Shown here piece by piece: positions 1 through 10,617 of a stretch of DNA of 64,000 bases. The stretch lies in NCBI RefSeq assembly GCF_008831285.2, contig NC_045146.1, forward strand, positions 15,577,289 to 15,641,288, in the 5' to 3' direction. The first letter of the stretch is position 1, and each line of letters starts with the position of its first letter. The translations under genes and the position numbers were made by a program. A model generated the notes under the pieces. The model did no database searches. It was not told the DNA's origin and was given only the letters and a program-made list of their open reading frames with translations. This stretch comes from Nymphaea colorata (lineage: Eukaryota > Streptophyta > Magnoliopsida > Nymphaeales > Nymphaeaceae).

Positions 1-3000
1 AGGATCACACTGAATAAGCTTCTCAAAATGTTTGTTAAGCAATCCATGAGGAACCTGCAAGAAATGTCTCCTGCACACATAGTTTCATCATAGCAAAGTA
101 ATAATGAGTTATAAAACCATGATGGCAGGCATTATGTTTTATTTGGGACAAGCAGTCTTGCAAAATACATAACATTTATAAGCAGGTAATTAATGCCATT
201 CTGAAGAACTTGTTGTGTAAGAAATAACAAAGAAAATGAAATCCAATTCATCATCAACTATTACACCAAAAGGGTGTGAAGACAAGCTTAGGTCTTAACA
301 GAACGTGGACACGGTTCAGAGACATTTGCTAGTTCCACAAGATGCAGGCAACGTTCATCCAGAGCATCCATTAAATTGTATACTTGGAACACAGATCACA
401 GAACTCTCCCGATAAGTTTGTGATAACCGCAAAATGAAATCCAATTCATCATCAACCATTACACCAAAAGGGTGTGAAGACAAGCTTAGGTCTTAACAGA
501 ACGTGGACACGGTTCGGAGACATTTGCTAGTTCCACAAGATGCAGGCAACGTTCATCCAGAGCATCCATTAAATTGTATACTTGGAACACAGATCACAGA
601 ACTCTCCCGATGTCAAGTTTGTGATAACCGCACACTATAATCACCATATATGCATATCATTCACATTTTATCTGACTGCACAGTTTCCCAATGTGTTCAT
701 GGTGATGGAAAGACTTGTGGACATCCAGCATCATATACCAAAGAAATAGTATAGTGATTTTTCGCACTACACAGGCTTAATTATTTGTCTGCAAATAATT
801 AGGTGGGAAAAAGAAAAACACTGTTACTTCTAATCTAATTACTCCTCAAGGTACAGAAATCTTCATAAATTTAAATAAACAAGATTTATTGTGGCCTTAA
901 CATGCACAAAACAATCGGTAATTGCGTGACAAATGCAATCTCAAACCCCTTCATTATATGGTTATGCATATAGGTGACACCTGTCTATAGAATTTGGCTT
1001 GTGCGACATGGATGAGTTCAAAACACAACCCAACAAAAGAAGTATCCTTATTGAGGAAACACAAGGGGACGAGCAAAAATTTATTTTACTAGAATGATAG
1101 GTCTCAAGAATAAGATTCACTATACTGTAAGAAATATATTACCTCAGTATAGTTGCCCTAGATGACAAGTAAATAGAAATAACTACCTATGTATGGTTGC
1201 TTGGCCTCCCGTAAAATCTGATGTTGCTTGCCATAGGGTGTGCTTCCTTGGCTGAGGGTTGGTCTCTCTGAAGAACAGAGGCTGCCTGGCCAACTGGATC
1301 AAATACATATATAAAAACGATAAAAACCTATCAAGATCTTCAACTATGAAGAGCAAGACAAGCGAATAAAATACATGAAGTTCAATCATCGTTAAGCAGT
1401 ATTACCACTACATCAAGGGTGCTAGGCCCATTTTCTGGGAAAGTTGCCTTCAAGGCAGTGATATCCGACCACTGGATCTCAATTTTGCTTTTGAGACCAC
1501 CATCAAGAACTTCCCAGACAAGCTTATGCTTTGCAAAATAGCACTTCGCGACCAGGTCACCCTCATACCTTGACACACACTGTATTAGGTACCAAATGGA
1601 TAAAAAATGTTAAAAAGCTATCAACCACGTAGAAAGCTAAAAAACTCCATCAAAAGTGGCTACCAGAAATGGACAAGAATGGCAAAAAATAAGGTAGTAT
1701 TGACTAATCTTCATTGACTGAAATGATTCAATTACAAGAAAGATCTACCTCCCAAGAACCAATCCTTAAAAGTGAGGCAGGAAAGTTGGAAGCCTTCAGT
1801 TTGTCAGTTGCAGCTGACGTAACTGAACTTTTCAAATCCCTTTTCTTTGTTGGGTCCAAGTTTCCACTGCCATCAACTCCAAATGTTGCAGCATCGCCTT
1901 GAGAAAGTCGCATCTGAATCAAATCCAACAATGACGGACTTTTCCTCAGCCTTAATCCAAGTGGACTAGGTTCATCGAGCGGATTATATATTGCTGACTG
2001 GGTTGAAATTGCAGTTGTGCCCATGGTGCACTGCGAAATAAACACGGAAGAATAAGAAAAGACCAGAGATGCAAACTACCAACTAGTACTCCGTTCAGGT
2101 TAGCTGACATGAAACTCCTGTCCTGCTGCGTATTGTAAACTCGACTTGTAGGTCGACCGCCCTTGACGAATTGAATTAACAAATATCCACAAAAATATTC
2201 TAGACGGCAAGCAGACCTACCACATTGTTCAACAACTACCATTTCCATACCAGAAAGAAAGAATATCAAATAAAGCAACAGAAGTACCAGCACTTTCACA
2301 ACATATGGACACTCCGGCACGGGAAAGATGTGGCGACAGCATGAATAGTAGCATCAGTATCACTGAAAATTAATGGTGCCTAACTGCGAACTTACAATGG
2401 GCTGCCAACCAACCGTGGACCCGTGGTTCTGGGCTCTTCAAGGCCATCAAAGACGATCGTTCCATAAGACAAATTTCCGAATCGTAATCACGAAAGAAAT
2501 CAAACGTCAACCTCATGATTATTAGGGGATTTGTTTCCTGAGTAGTTTTCGATCCCAGACAATTCTAACAACTAATCGAGATAAGCCAAAGAGACCCTAT
2601 AATTCCTCCAACAGCAGACGCTGATGCACAAGAAGCAAATGAAAATGATGAAGCAGACCCAATTATTCCAACAACCGAAATGAAGGCACAACAAACGAGA
2701 CTCCCAATTCCTTCTTAGCAGATGCAGAATAAGAGTATCACAATCCTCTCCCCCAAAGCAAATAAAGAAGAGAACAAAATCAGAGCAACAAACGGGAAAC
2801 CAACAGGCCGAAAGGGCCCCCTTATACCTGCTGGTACGGCGCCTCGTACCTAGACCTCTTGCCGGGCGGCCCGCTTTCCTCCTCTTCGGGATCCTCGGCC
2901 TCCAATTTCACGGCCAACCTCTTCAGCGAATCCGGTTCCCCGATAGCCATCGTCGTCGCCGCCATCGGCTTCACCGCCGCGTTCTTCGGCTCCAGGCCGG

Positions 3001-3031
3001 AGGACTCAACCATCTGAACCATCCGGAGCAA
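1..3031 (-). CDS. ASG1-like: ASG1-like protein (AT2G24100/AT4G30780 family), 3' end outside window
   Basis: Exons on the minus strand: 3031-2828, 2428-2396, 2030-1749, 1579-1406, 1293-1187 and 70-<1, all with GT-AG borders and a continuous frame. The protein starts MLRMVQMVESSG, has an acidic then basic stretch (EDPEEEES, then GKRSRYE), and continues with blocks typical of this plant family: NPLDEPSPLGLRL, SPSLLDLIQMRL, CVSRYEGDLVAKCYFAKHKL, IEIQWSDITALKATFPE, ARQPLFFRETNPQPRKHTLW, ending in the window with LLNKHFEKLIQCDP. The family is known in Arabidopsis as ALTERED SEED GERMINATION 1. Database entries sometimes call it an ATP-dependent helicase, but I see no helicase motif here. Its biochemical role is unknown; links to germination and stress hormone response come from the family. 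The 33-nt second exon is unusually small. The last visible intron (71-1186) carries a tandem duplication. The start is the first in-frame Met; Met4 and Met7 are alternatives. Confidence 0.88.
233..631. repeat. Tandem duplication of a ~198-bp unit in an ASG1-like intron
   Basis: Copy 1 spans 233-430 and copy 2 spans 431-631. They are nearly identical: I see a few substitutions, such as caacta versus caacca and ttcaga versus ttcgga, and a 3-base insertion (gtc) near the end of copy 2. The unit does not resemble a neighbouring exon, so this looks like a recent local duplication inside an intron. Confidence 0.93.
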
Positions 3032-3283
3032 GAGAAGTCCCCTGAGACCCTAGAAACCCTCCCTCTCTCTTCCGTCCTTCTCCGTCTTAAGGACAGAAAG
3101 GCCAGACAATGCCGCGAGAATATCGCAGGCGGGGCCCAGAGGTCCGAGATCTACGTCCGAGGGCAAACGTCGATGGGACTCGACGGCATCGGACGCCGGT
3201 GAGCGCTCGCTAAGATCACGGCGATCGCACTTCTCTCCAAACCAAAACCTTCCCTTCCTCGTTCTCGCTCGTGTAGAAGCTCG

Positions 3284-3289
3284 CACGTG
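3284..3289. promoter_or_regulatory. Palindromic CACGTG (G-box/ABRE-type core) upstream of ASG1-like
   Basis: CACGTG lies inside gcacgtgc about 250 bases upstream of the ASG1-like start codon. G-boxes with an ACGT core bind bZIP and bHLH factors and are common in abscisic-acid-responsive promoters, which would fit the germination role known for the family. A hexamer alone is weak evidence, and it may lie within the 5' untranslated region. Confidence 0.35.
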
Positions 3290-3420
3290 CGTGATCAGCT
3301 CGGTAGACGGCGGAGTGGATAAAATACACAGAGAAAGAGAAAGACGCTGATTCCTTCCGCCAAACGAGCCGCCATGGGGTTCTTTATAGGGCCATCGTGC
3401 CGACATTGCCCTCACGAAGC

Positions 3421-4670
3421 ACCTGAAAAATTCAGGCCGAATGACCGATCAGAGAAGAGAAGGTGAGGACTTTATAGTAATTTAGTGACTCAACTTGGAT
3501 CTCCGTGACGCCCAACCCAACCCAAGTGCCGTCTTATACTTTTCTTACCATATATTCATTTGGCCTTGGGAAGTCCGACTCCAAGCGTCGAATACGGGTC
3601 AACTCCGGGTCTTAGATCCGTAGGAGAGCGAGAAATTTCTATCCATGAGAAAGTCATAACAGCATTTATATGACGATAAAAATTATTCAAATCGTTATTT
3701 ATATGGTGTTTGCTCCTTTATTTTTGTTTTAATGGAGTAGCGGTAAATATTAAACTCAACTATCTACCTTATTAAACGCACAAAATTTAGGGTTTGTTCT
3801 GTAAAAATAATGAAGAACTTGGTTTTTTCATCATTTTTTGAAATAATTTTGGTTGCTTAACCACATTTTTAGTGTCACAACACAACATAAGCCTTTCATG
3901 GATCTGCCCAAAATAACAACCGATTTGTGGAACACTTGTTCAAGAGTTTTAATGAATCTATCCTAATTTAAATGTTAGATTTACATAACACTTACTCATT
4001 ATTTTGAATACCAAATGGTCTTTTAGAGCTTGTTTGGCAAATGATGAACAAAACACATTAAAAAGTGTTTGTAGATTTAAGAAACAGTTAAAAATTGTGT
4101 TGTTTGTCAAAAGAGCTCTTAGATTCTTTCATTTAGACCCAACAAAACTGTTGGAAACCTAGTCAACCAATAAGTCATTGGTCGATCGGCAGGGTCCTAG
4201 CCAGGTAAATTTTACAAAATTTTATCTGTCATATATATAAATTTTAAAAAAATTATATTTTAACTCTTATTAAAATTTTGAAATTATAATTCTTGGCTTC
4301 ACCCCTTACGAGGACAGCCTATGTTAAAGGCTTTTAGGCGGCTGCGCACTTAGCCAAAGCGTGAGAAGTACACTTAATAAGTGACTTGCATCTAAAGGTT
4401 GTCACTTGCATCTAAAGGTTGTCGTTTCAACGTTGCTTGATTATTACATCAAGCGGAAAGGAGTGAGTACTGACGATGAAGGAGTAGCTAACAAGGACAA
4501 GATTCATGCAAGGAATGTGATGCTGCAACCTCTGAGCTGGGATGAGATGAACCACTTATATTTATTGGACATGTTGTCAAGGCTAGATCCATAACCATGT
4601 ATTCATTGGCAAAAGCCGCCGACGATTCCCAACAACCGTCTGCCTAAGTGGAAAAATAATATTTTAACAA
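3421..4670. other. Intergenic, no gene seen
   Basis: AT-rich DNA without a convincing coding frame. A 21-base unit around cttgcatctaaaggttgt occurs twice in tandem near 4384-4425. The stretch 4195-4312 resembles one half of a small dispersed element whose relatives appear near 5735-5915 and 57205-57412 (see findings). Confidence 0.5.
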
Positions 4671-4674
4671 AGCA

Positions 4675-5310
4675 ATGAATTCTGAAAATAAGAACAACTT
4701 TGATGACACATCTTTTTCTCTCTCTCTACAGTGCCTCGGTATTGGTTTAACTAACCAATGTCTCCAATGTCTCCTCTGTCACGCATCGACTGAGTTTCGG
4801 GTTCACCTTTTTACCTCTTGTTCTTTCTTCTATAGTGTCCTTAATTCTGCATGGCTTTTCTTTGTTAGTAACATCTCAAACCTACCCTCTATTCATTTTT
4901 TTCCTCTCTTTTGTCATTCATCTAACGTGTCTTTTACCTGGGGTCGTAACTGGAGGTTGTGGCTTATTTCTTCTTGGTGGCGCGATTGGAAGGAACGCAA
5001 CAACAGGGTCTTCAGGAGCATCTTCTCATCGTTAGAGTCTGTGGCACGCCTTGTGCAGGGAGATGTTTATTTTGCTATTCGGCTACGGCGCCGTCATTCG
5101 TCTACTATTGGGTGACTCTGCTGCTCCGTCTATCTACTCTCTCTCCATTCATTTTATTATGTTTTTTTGTGCTGCTACTAAGTTGTATATTCTGTTCTTC
5201 TATTTTGCTTTTACGATTTGTTCTTATAGTTAGGGAACTTTATGTCCCCAAATTTTGTTATATATTTTCATTTTATCGGCTCTCTCTCTCTCTCGTTATT
5301 GAGACTTTTA
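4675..5310 (+). mobile_element. LINE (non-LTR retrotransposon) 3' relic
   Basis: A 146-residue open frame at 4675-5115 reads like the C-terminus of a plant LINE ORF2: a CLLCHASTEFRVHLFTSCSF stretch resembling the zinc-knuckle-like zf-RVT region (CxxC...HLF..C), then WRLWLISSWWRDWKERNNRV, matching the conserved W...WxxWKERNxRxF block. No reverse transcriptase core is visible, so it is strongly 5' truncated. Downstream DNA to about 5310 ends in a CT-rich tail (ggctctctctctctctc) shared with relics near 7590 and 8535. Confidence 0.72.
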
Positions 5311-6900
5311 ACTCTGAAATTTACTCTCTTTATGACGGCACAATATGTTTTAGCCATCAAAATTGAATAGGAACAAATGCTGATCAAACTCAACTGTTTT
5401 ATTAATCATAATTGGATTGAAAATTGAGTAGACAATAAATGAAACGAATTCAACCCATTCACATCTGTGCTTGACTTAAGACGAATTGACGACGCGTTTT
5501 AGTTCACCACAATTCCGTGCTCCAACAAAACACCTTGTAACATCACAAACCTTTCATATAAGCAAATGAGACGAAGGGAAAGATAGGTCCCGCCAAATTC
5601 ATTGAATGTTGATAGCTACAAGTGGGCGCCGCATTTTGGGGGCTCGACCATATAACCTGCTTGATGTGACTATAAGAAAAAGCATGACAGCAAAGACCAT
5701 ACTATGTATGTGTATGTAAGTATGTATAGGGCAGAGTCAAGGTAAAGCTCATATGAACTCTGGTTCTACCTCAAAAAAAAAAATTATGTGTAAATTATAG
5801 AAAATTTCACCTTGTTCTATACAAAAATTTTGAAAATGATATTTCGCCCTTAATCAAAATTTACAAACTTTAATTTAGTTTTCCTCATGAAAAATTTCTG
5901 GCTCTATCCTTATGTAAGTGTGTGTATGTATGAATATATGTAAGTAAATGCGCATACATGTATACAAATATAAAGGCATGTGTGTGTGGCATGCACGTGT
6001 ACGTGCACACGCAAAACCTCCAATAATATTAGAATACTTTGAGGATTGAATGATGCATTATATCTTCTCCTTCTTCATTGGAACTTGTTTGTCCTGATAC
6101 TTTGGGTTTCTTTATTTTGGTGTTTCCAACTTCTGTGGATATGCCAGATTTCTTTGGTTTCTTTAATAAATCGTGGAGAGCCACGTTGGCCATCCACCGG
6201 ATCAGATATGAGTTTATCCTTTTTTTTTTTTATTTTTTTTTCCCTTGGGATTCTTTTCTATCCGAACACTTGTGGGGAAGCCATGTGCAATGGCATGTGT
6301 TCCAATGTTTCCTCACATTATAGCCCATGTGGTTGTTTCTATTCTTGGTCAGATCCGTAACTCTTTTAATATTGATCGTTGCCAACTTGTGGAAAATTTT
6401 AAGAGGTATCTACACAAGAGAGAGTGTGTGAGCGTCATGCTTAAGAAGAAGGATCCAAAATATGTTGTTGGATTAAATTCTATGACCCTGAAAGTAAGAT
6501 ATAACATAATATCCGGGGAACATCATTTGAGAATTCTATAAATCTAGATTTGTAGCGCACATGCACACACATATAAACTCTCTGTCTCTCTCTTGGGGAG
6601 GTGGTCGTTCCTCGGATCATCTTGTGCAGTTGAAGGTTGATACTCCGTCCTCAGCTCTTGCGCGGTTCCGGCATCCTTTACCTCAGACGTACCTATACTA
6701 TCTTTCTTTGTTCTTAGTTATGGCATCTAACTATCTCTACCAGCTTCTTTTCCTCTTTTCTTTGGTCCAAATATGTTTTCCCTACCCCTCACACATGACA
6801 CACTCTTAGTCCGGTCTATTCCACATTAAACATATGAAAGAACATTTTTTCTGTCGTGCCGACTTTCATCTACTTGGCTCTCACCTACCCTCAAACCTTG
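5311..6900. other. Intergenic, low-complexity and T-rich DNA
   Basis: Contains a relative of the short dispersed element at about 5735-5915, a run of (tgta)-like repeats at 5700-6010, and T tracts near 6220-6242. Open frames at 6046-6541 have no recognisable domain and look like decayed repeat DNA. Confidence 0.4.
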
Positions 6901-7588
6901 CCCCTACTTGTCTCATTTCATCCTTTGTCTCATTTACCTTTGCCTCATGTCACTTGATACTTTAGGGTTGGCCGTCCCATGGCTCTCTCATTGTGCCCTT
7001 TGGTTCTTTGGCCCTTTGTCATGTGTCATGGTTTTTTTCTTAGCTCGTTATTGTTGGTCACATCAATACCTTATACTATCTCTTGCGCTTTGGGACCTAC
7101 TTAGCTAACTAATGTCTTGTGCCTTGGGACCTACTTAGCTAACCAATGTCTATTTTGCCTTCCTGAATGGACCACCTTTTTGCTAATTGTCATTTCTCTT
7201 GTCACTTGTTTGCCACCGTTTGGCCTTTCCACCCCTCTGTCTGAGGCAGCTTATTATCTTTTTACCTTCACATTCATCAGCAATAGTTGGCAATTTACCT
7301 GACGAGCTTAGCTCATTAGCTCATTTGCTGTTGGTGGCGGGTTTGGGAAAAGTGCAACAATGGCATGTTCAGAAACAGCGAGTGTTGCTCAGTTAGATGT
7401 ATTGTAAAATCAGATGTCCACCTCACCCTTCACATTAGCCGTATGATGACTTCACCTTCAGTCTCTCCTCATTGTCCTCTGTTTGCTTTGCTATTTTTTG
7501 TGCTACTTTTTTCTTTTTTCTTTTTATACTATTGTTTAGTGATGTCTTGTCATTACATTTTGTTTTAAATGAATTTCCATTTTGTTGG

Positions 7589-7605
<17 letters not shown>
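6900..7605 (+). mobile_element. Decayed LINE 3' relic, same family as 4675-5310
   Basis: The stretch CLGTYLANQCLFCL encoded near 7120-7160 parallels CLGIGLTNQCLQCL of the first relic. Near 7320-7400 a degenerate counterpart of the WKERNN block is seen, and the 3' tail from about 7400 ends in T-rich DNA followed by a CT run at 7590-7605. Stops and frameshifts break the frame. A 34-base tandem duplication (7081-7114 and 7115-7148, core tgggacctacttagctaac) lies inside it. Confidence 0.55.

Positions 7606-7654
<49 letters not shown>
7606..7654. repeat. (TA)n microsatellite
   Basis: About 49 bases of uninterrupted TA directly after the CT-rich 3' tail of the LINE relic. It creates spurious Tyr-Ile open frames on both strands. 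Confidence 0.97.
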
Positions 7655-7656
<2 letters not shown>

Positions 7657-7733
7657 TGAACCATGGGTCCTCGATGAATGTCTATTATTGGTTCCCATTG
7701 ATGACTTAAATGGAGATAATGGTTTGTTAAGTG

Positions 7734-7735
<2 letters not shown>

Positions 7736-7775
<40 letters not shown>
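7736..7775. repeat. (TA)n microsatellite
   Basis: About 40 bases of TA repeat, 80 bases after the previous TA tract. Confidence 0.97.
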
Positions 7776-7780
<5 letters not shown>

Positions 7781-8150
7781 TCTTTCTCTTCTCTGTTTAA
7801 CTTTCTCAGTCAACTTTTTTTCTTTGCATTTGTTGTCTCGTTCAAATATAAAATCGGTTTAAATCAACAAGAATTGAAATCAGCTACATACTTATGTGGC
7901 CAGATGAATTTTTTTTTATTTTGTATGGTTAAAAATCATCACAAAAGGTATATATGTGACTGCCTATTGTTTGGCCATGGATTTCAATGACAGAATAAGC
8001 CTTTTGCAAAAGTTTTTAAACAAAATAAAAAAGTGGCCATCTGATCAAAGAGGTAACCTGCTAATTTCAAAATTTCCATGTATTTTCAAGGATGGAATAC
8101 ATCTTTTGCAACAGTTTTTAGCGAATGATACAAAATTTAAAAAAAAAATA

Positions 8151-8260
8151 ACCATCCTGCTAGAGAGGTAACATGCTGATTTCAAATTCAAACACACATA
8201 TATATATGTGTGTGTGTGTGTGAATTTGAAATCAGCATGTTACCTCTCTAGCAGGATGGT
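8151..8260. repeat. Perfect 110-bp palindrome (40-bp arms)
   Basis: Left arm 8151-8190 (accatcctgctagagagg...) and right arm 8221-8260 (...cctctctagcaggatggt) are exact reverse complements over 40 bases. The 30-base centre (CA/TA/GT alternation) is itself largely self-complementary. A diverged direct copy of the left arm (aaagaggtaacctgctaatttc) lies at about 8047-8068, which suggests that the right arm is the newer, inverted copy. Confidence 0.95.
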
Positions 8261-8479
8261 ATATATATATATATATACTCACTAAATTAATTGATGGGTC
8301 TTAAGAAACCAATCTCAAAAGAAATTGTTTTTTCTTATACACAGGCACACACTACTCACACATGTATATAGAAAAGAAAGCCAATAAAATGAGAATTCAT
8401 TAACAAAATTAGGTGACTGAGTAGTCACTAAACAAAAAACAAAAAGTCAGCAAAAAAAAAAAGTAAAGAAAACAAAGTT

Positions 8480-8945
8480 AACAAAGAAGCGACCAAACAA
8501 AAGAGAAGGAACAAAAATATGAAAGAGAGAGCGAGAAAGAACTGACCAAATGGAAATTCATTAAAAACAAAATATGATGACAAGGCGTCACCAATTTACA
8601 GAAGGCAAAAGAAGAAGATAAAAGAGAGGCAAAAGAAGAAGATAAAAGTGACATAAGAGAAAATTTAACAAAGAAAATAAGAACAAATAATGTGAGGAAC
8701 ATAAACCCGAGCAAGAACAAAAGGAAGAGGAAGAAGAAGGGAAGCGAGAAAGAGAGCTAGTCAGAAGCTGGAGTCATCCTTGCTGCCAATGTGGATATTT
8801 GGCTTTACGATGCATTCAACTGAAGCAACGCTAGCTGCCGTGTCTTGGACATTCGATTGTTGCACTCTTCCAGACTCACCATCAACAGCAAATGAGCCGT
8901 AAATTGCCAACCACTGTAACTGAAGGTAAAGGTGAAAAGAGAAAA
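8480..8945 (-). mobile_element. Decayed LINE 3' relic, inverted relative to the one at 6900-7605
   Basis: Read on the minus strand, the segment from 8945 towards 8760 parallels 7260-7400 on the plus strand: both contain the stretch gttggcaatttac, a gctcatttgctgttg block and a gtgcaacaat block. From about 8600 to 8535 it matches the plus-strand relic's tail near 7540-7600 (cttgtcat.a.attttgtt, then tgaatttccattt, then a CT-rich end). The two 3' ends face each other about 0.9 kb apart. Confidence 0.6.
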
Positions 8946-9706
8946 AGTTGTCTTACACTCATCATCGAGTTCCACACCCACTACACCCCAACAATGTGAA
9001 GCAGTAGTGATACAAACCAAAATATGTAGAGCCAAGAACATCCTTATTGAAAATGACAAGTGAGAAAAACCGAAACCAGATGATGTCATTTTAAGTCGCC
9101 TCTTGCCTTCTACCACATTGTTCCAAATGAAGTCAGTAGGAAACAACCAACTTCTGGCCGTCGGTAATAGATGTATTTTTATGTAGTGCAAGTCATGTAT
9201 GTATCAGATGGCTTTCCAATCTTGATTATGAGGAACTCGTGGAATCTGATCATCAAGTCCAATAATTTGAGTCTTATATCAGGAATAAGGGGGAGCTCAG
9301 TCCTTGCAACCGCCTTCTTCCTAGATGAACATTTGATCAATGTATTGTGTTTTCGAGACAATCGGAAAATTGATCTCAGCATTGCTGTTGTGCAGAAAAA
9401 GTTAAGTCATTGCACTTTTTGCCGATTTCTCTTACAGCATTGCATCGGGCAGTGTGTTTATTCATGCTCGTTTTTATAATGCATTGGATGCTCGTTTTTA
9501 TAATGGATTGAGTGGCCGTGATTGAATGCCGCTCAAAATGGCCAGAGATCAGAGATTTTTAGCTTACATGCATGTGTGTGTGTTAAAGCTCACAATTTTT
9601 AAATGGGTTTAAGAAAGCTGACCCTTGTAAAATCCGATTCATATACAGTTTTGGTGCTTCATTTAATGTTAATGTTTTGGACATTTACACACACACACAC
9701 TAAATC

Positions 9707-9962
9707 AATCATAGATGCAATGCCATTACAAAACGACACACGCCTGCTATTTTAGCACATTACAGCCTTTCTCATCAACGTACGCCTGCCATCTTAGCAC
9801 CTTACAGCTTTTCTCATCACTTTTGCAAAGGCGCATGTAAGATTGCAGTACGGCGCACTGCATAAAATTTGGCTTGGCCTTCGCAGAAAATGATGAGAAA
9901 GGACGTAATATGCTAAGATGGCAGGGCATGTGTCGTTTTGTAACATCATTATATCTATGATT
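9707..9962. mobile_element. Fold-back/MITE-like element (~256 bp)
   Basis: The outer ~80 bases form a long imperfect terminal inverted repeat. The left end starts aatcatagatgcaatg and continues with attacaaaacgacaca and a tagcaca.tacag block. The right end, read in reverse complement, starts aatcatagatataatg, then gttacaaaacgacaca, then a tagcatattac block. No coding capacity and no clear target duplication are visible. Confidence 0.8.
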
Positions 9963-10617
9963 TCATATATATATATATATATTATATTATATCAAAAAAA
10001 TAATCATTCAGCCACAGTAACCATATGATGAACAGCACTCACGTTTCCATATAAAGAGAAAGATTTTTCTGGTTAGACAGACTATATATACTCTGCACCA
10101 ATAATCTTATTTCGACAGTTTTTGGGATGGGGCACATGGGGTCACATCAGTTGGGGCCAATCTACTCACACCACGAGCAGCTGAGAGCGCATGGCTGCAC
10201 CGACACACAAGACTCCCCTGTTTGCAATGAGCAACTTAAGGGGACAAGCACTGGTGAAATTCAGACATACAGACCAAGAGATAGAGGGGCCTAGCTGTAA
10301 CACCCACTTCACAGATCAATACTTGTACAGCCCTGAGCCCACTGCATCCCATGAAAGTGCCCTCACATGAAACAAAATATTCATCTTTTACTGCTTGACA
10401 AGAAGCACTCCCACCTTACAAGTTGCACTTCATTTAGCAGAAGAAAACAAATCATACAAACATATAATCAATACAATCGAGGAATTCCTTCAAATCCCTT
10501 TTCTGCATTTGAGAAAATTAATACACATTTAATAAGAGAAGAGAGAGAAAGGATGATTGGAGATGCACCAACAAAACAGATCATGAATCAGAAATTAAAA
10601 AGAGTTAATGGGTGTGC
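9963..10617. other. Intergenic 3' flank of the aspartic protease gene
   Basis: An AT microsatellite occurs at about 9965-9982. The rest, probably including the 3' untranslated region of the minus-strand protease gene (below 10618), shows no coding frame I can support. Confidence 0.4.

Noticed and set aside
1952-2320. 122-residue minus-strand open frame overlapping the ASG1-like gene
   Set aside because: It runs across an intron and in a different frame from the conserved ASG1 exon at 2030-1749.
3050-3415. 121-residue minus-strand frame just upstream of the ASG1-like start
   Set aside because: It lies in GC-rich upstream/5' untranslated DNA, has no recognisable domain, and is not in frame with exon 1 in a family-consistent way. 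An upstream ORF effect cannot be excluded.
7435-7990. Overlapping open frames on both strands with long Tyr-Ile repeats
   Set aside because: They are produced by TA microsatellites, which translate as alternating Tyr-Ile in either direction. No domain or splice support.
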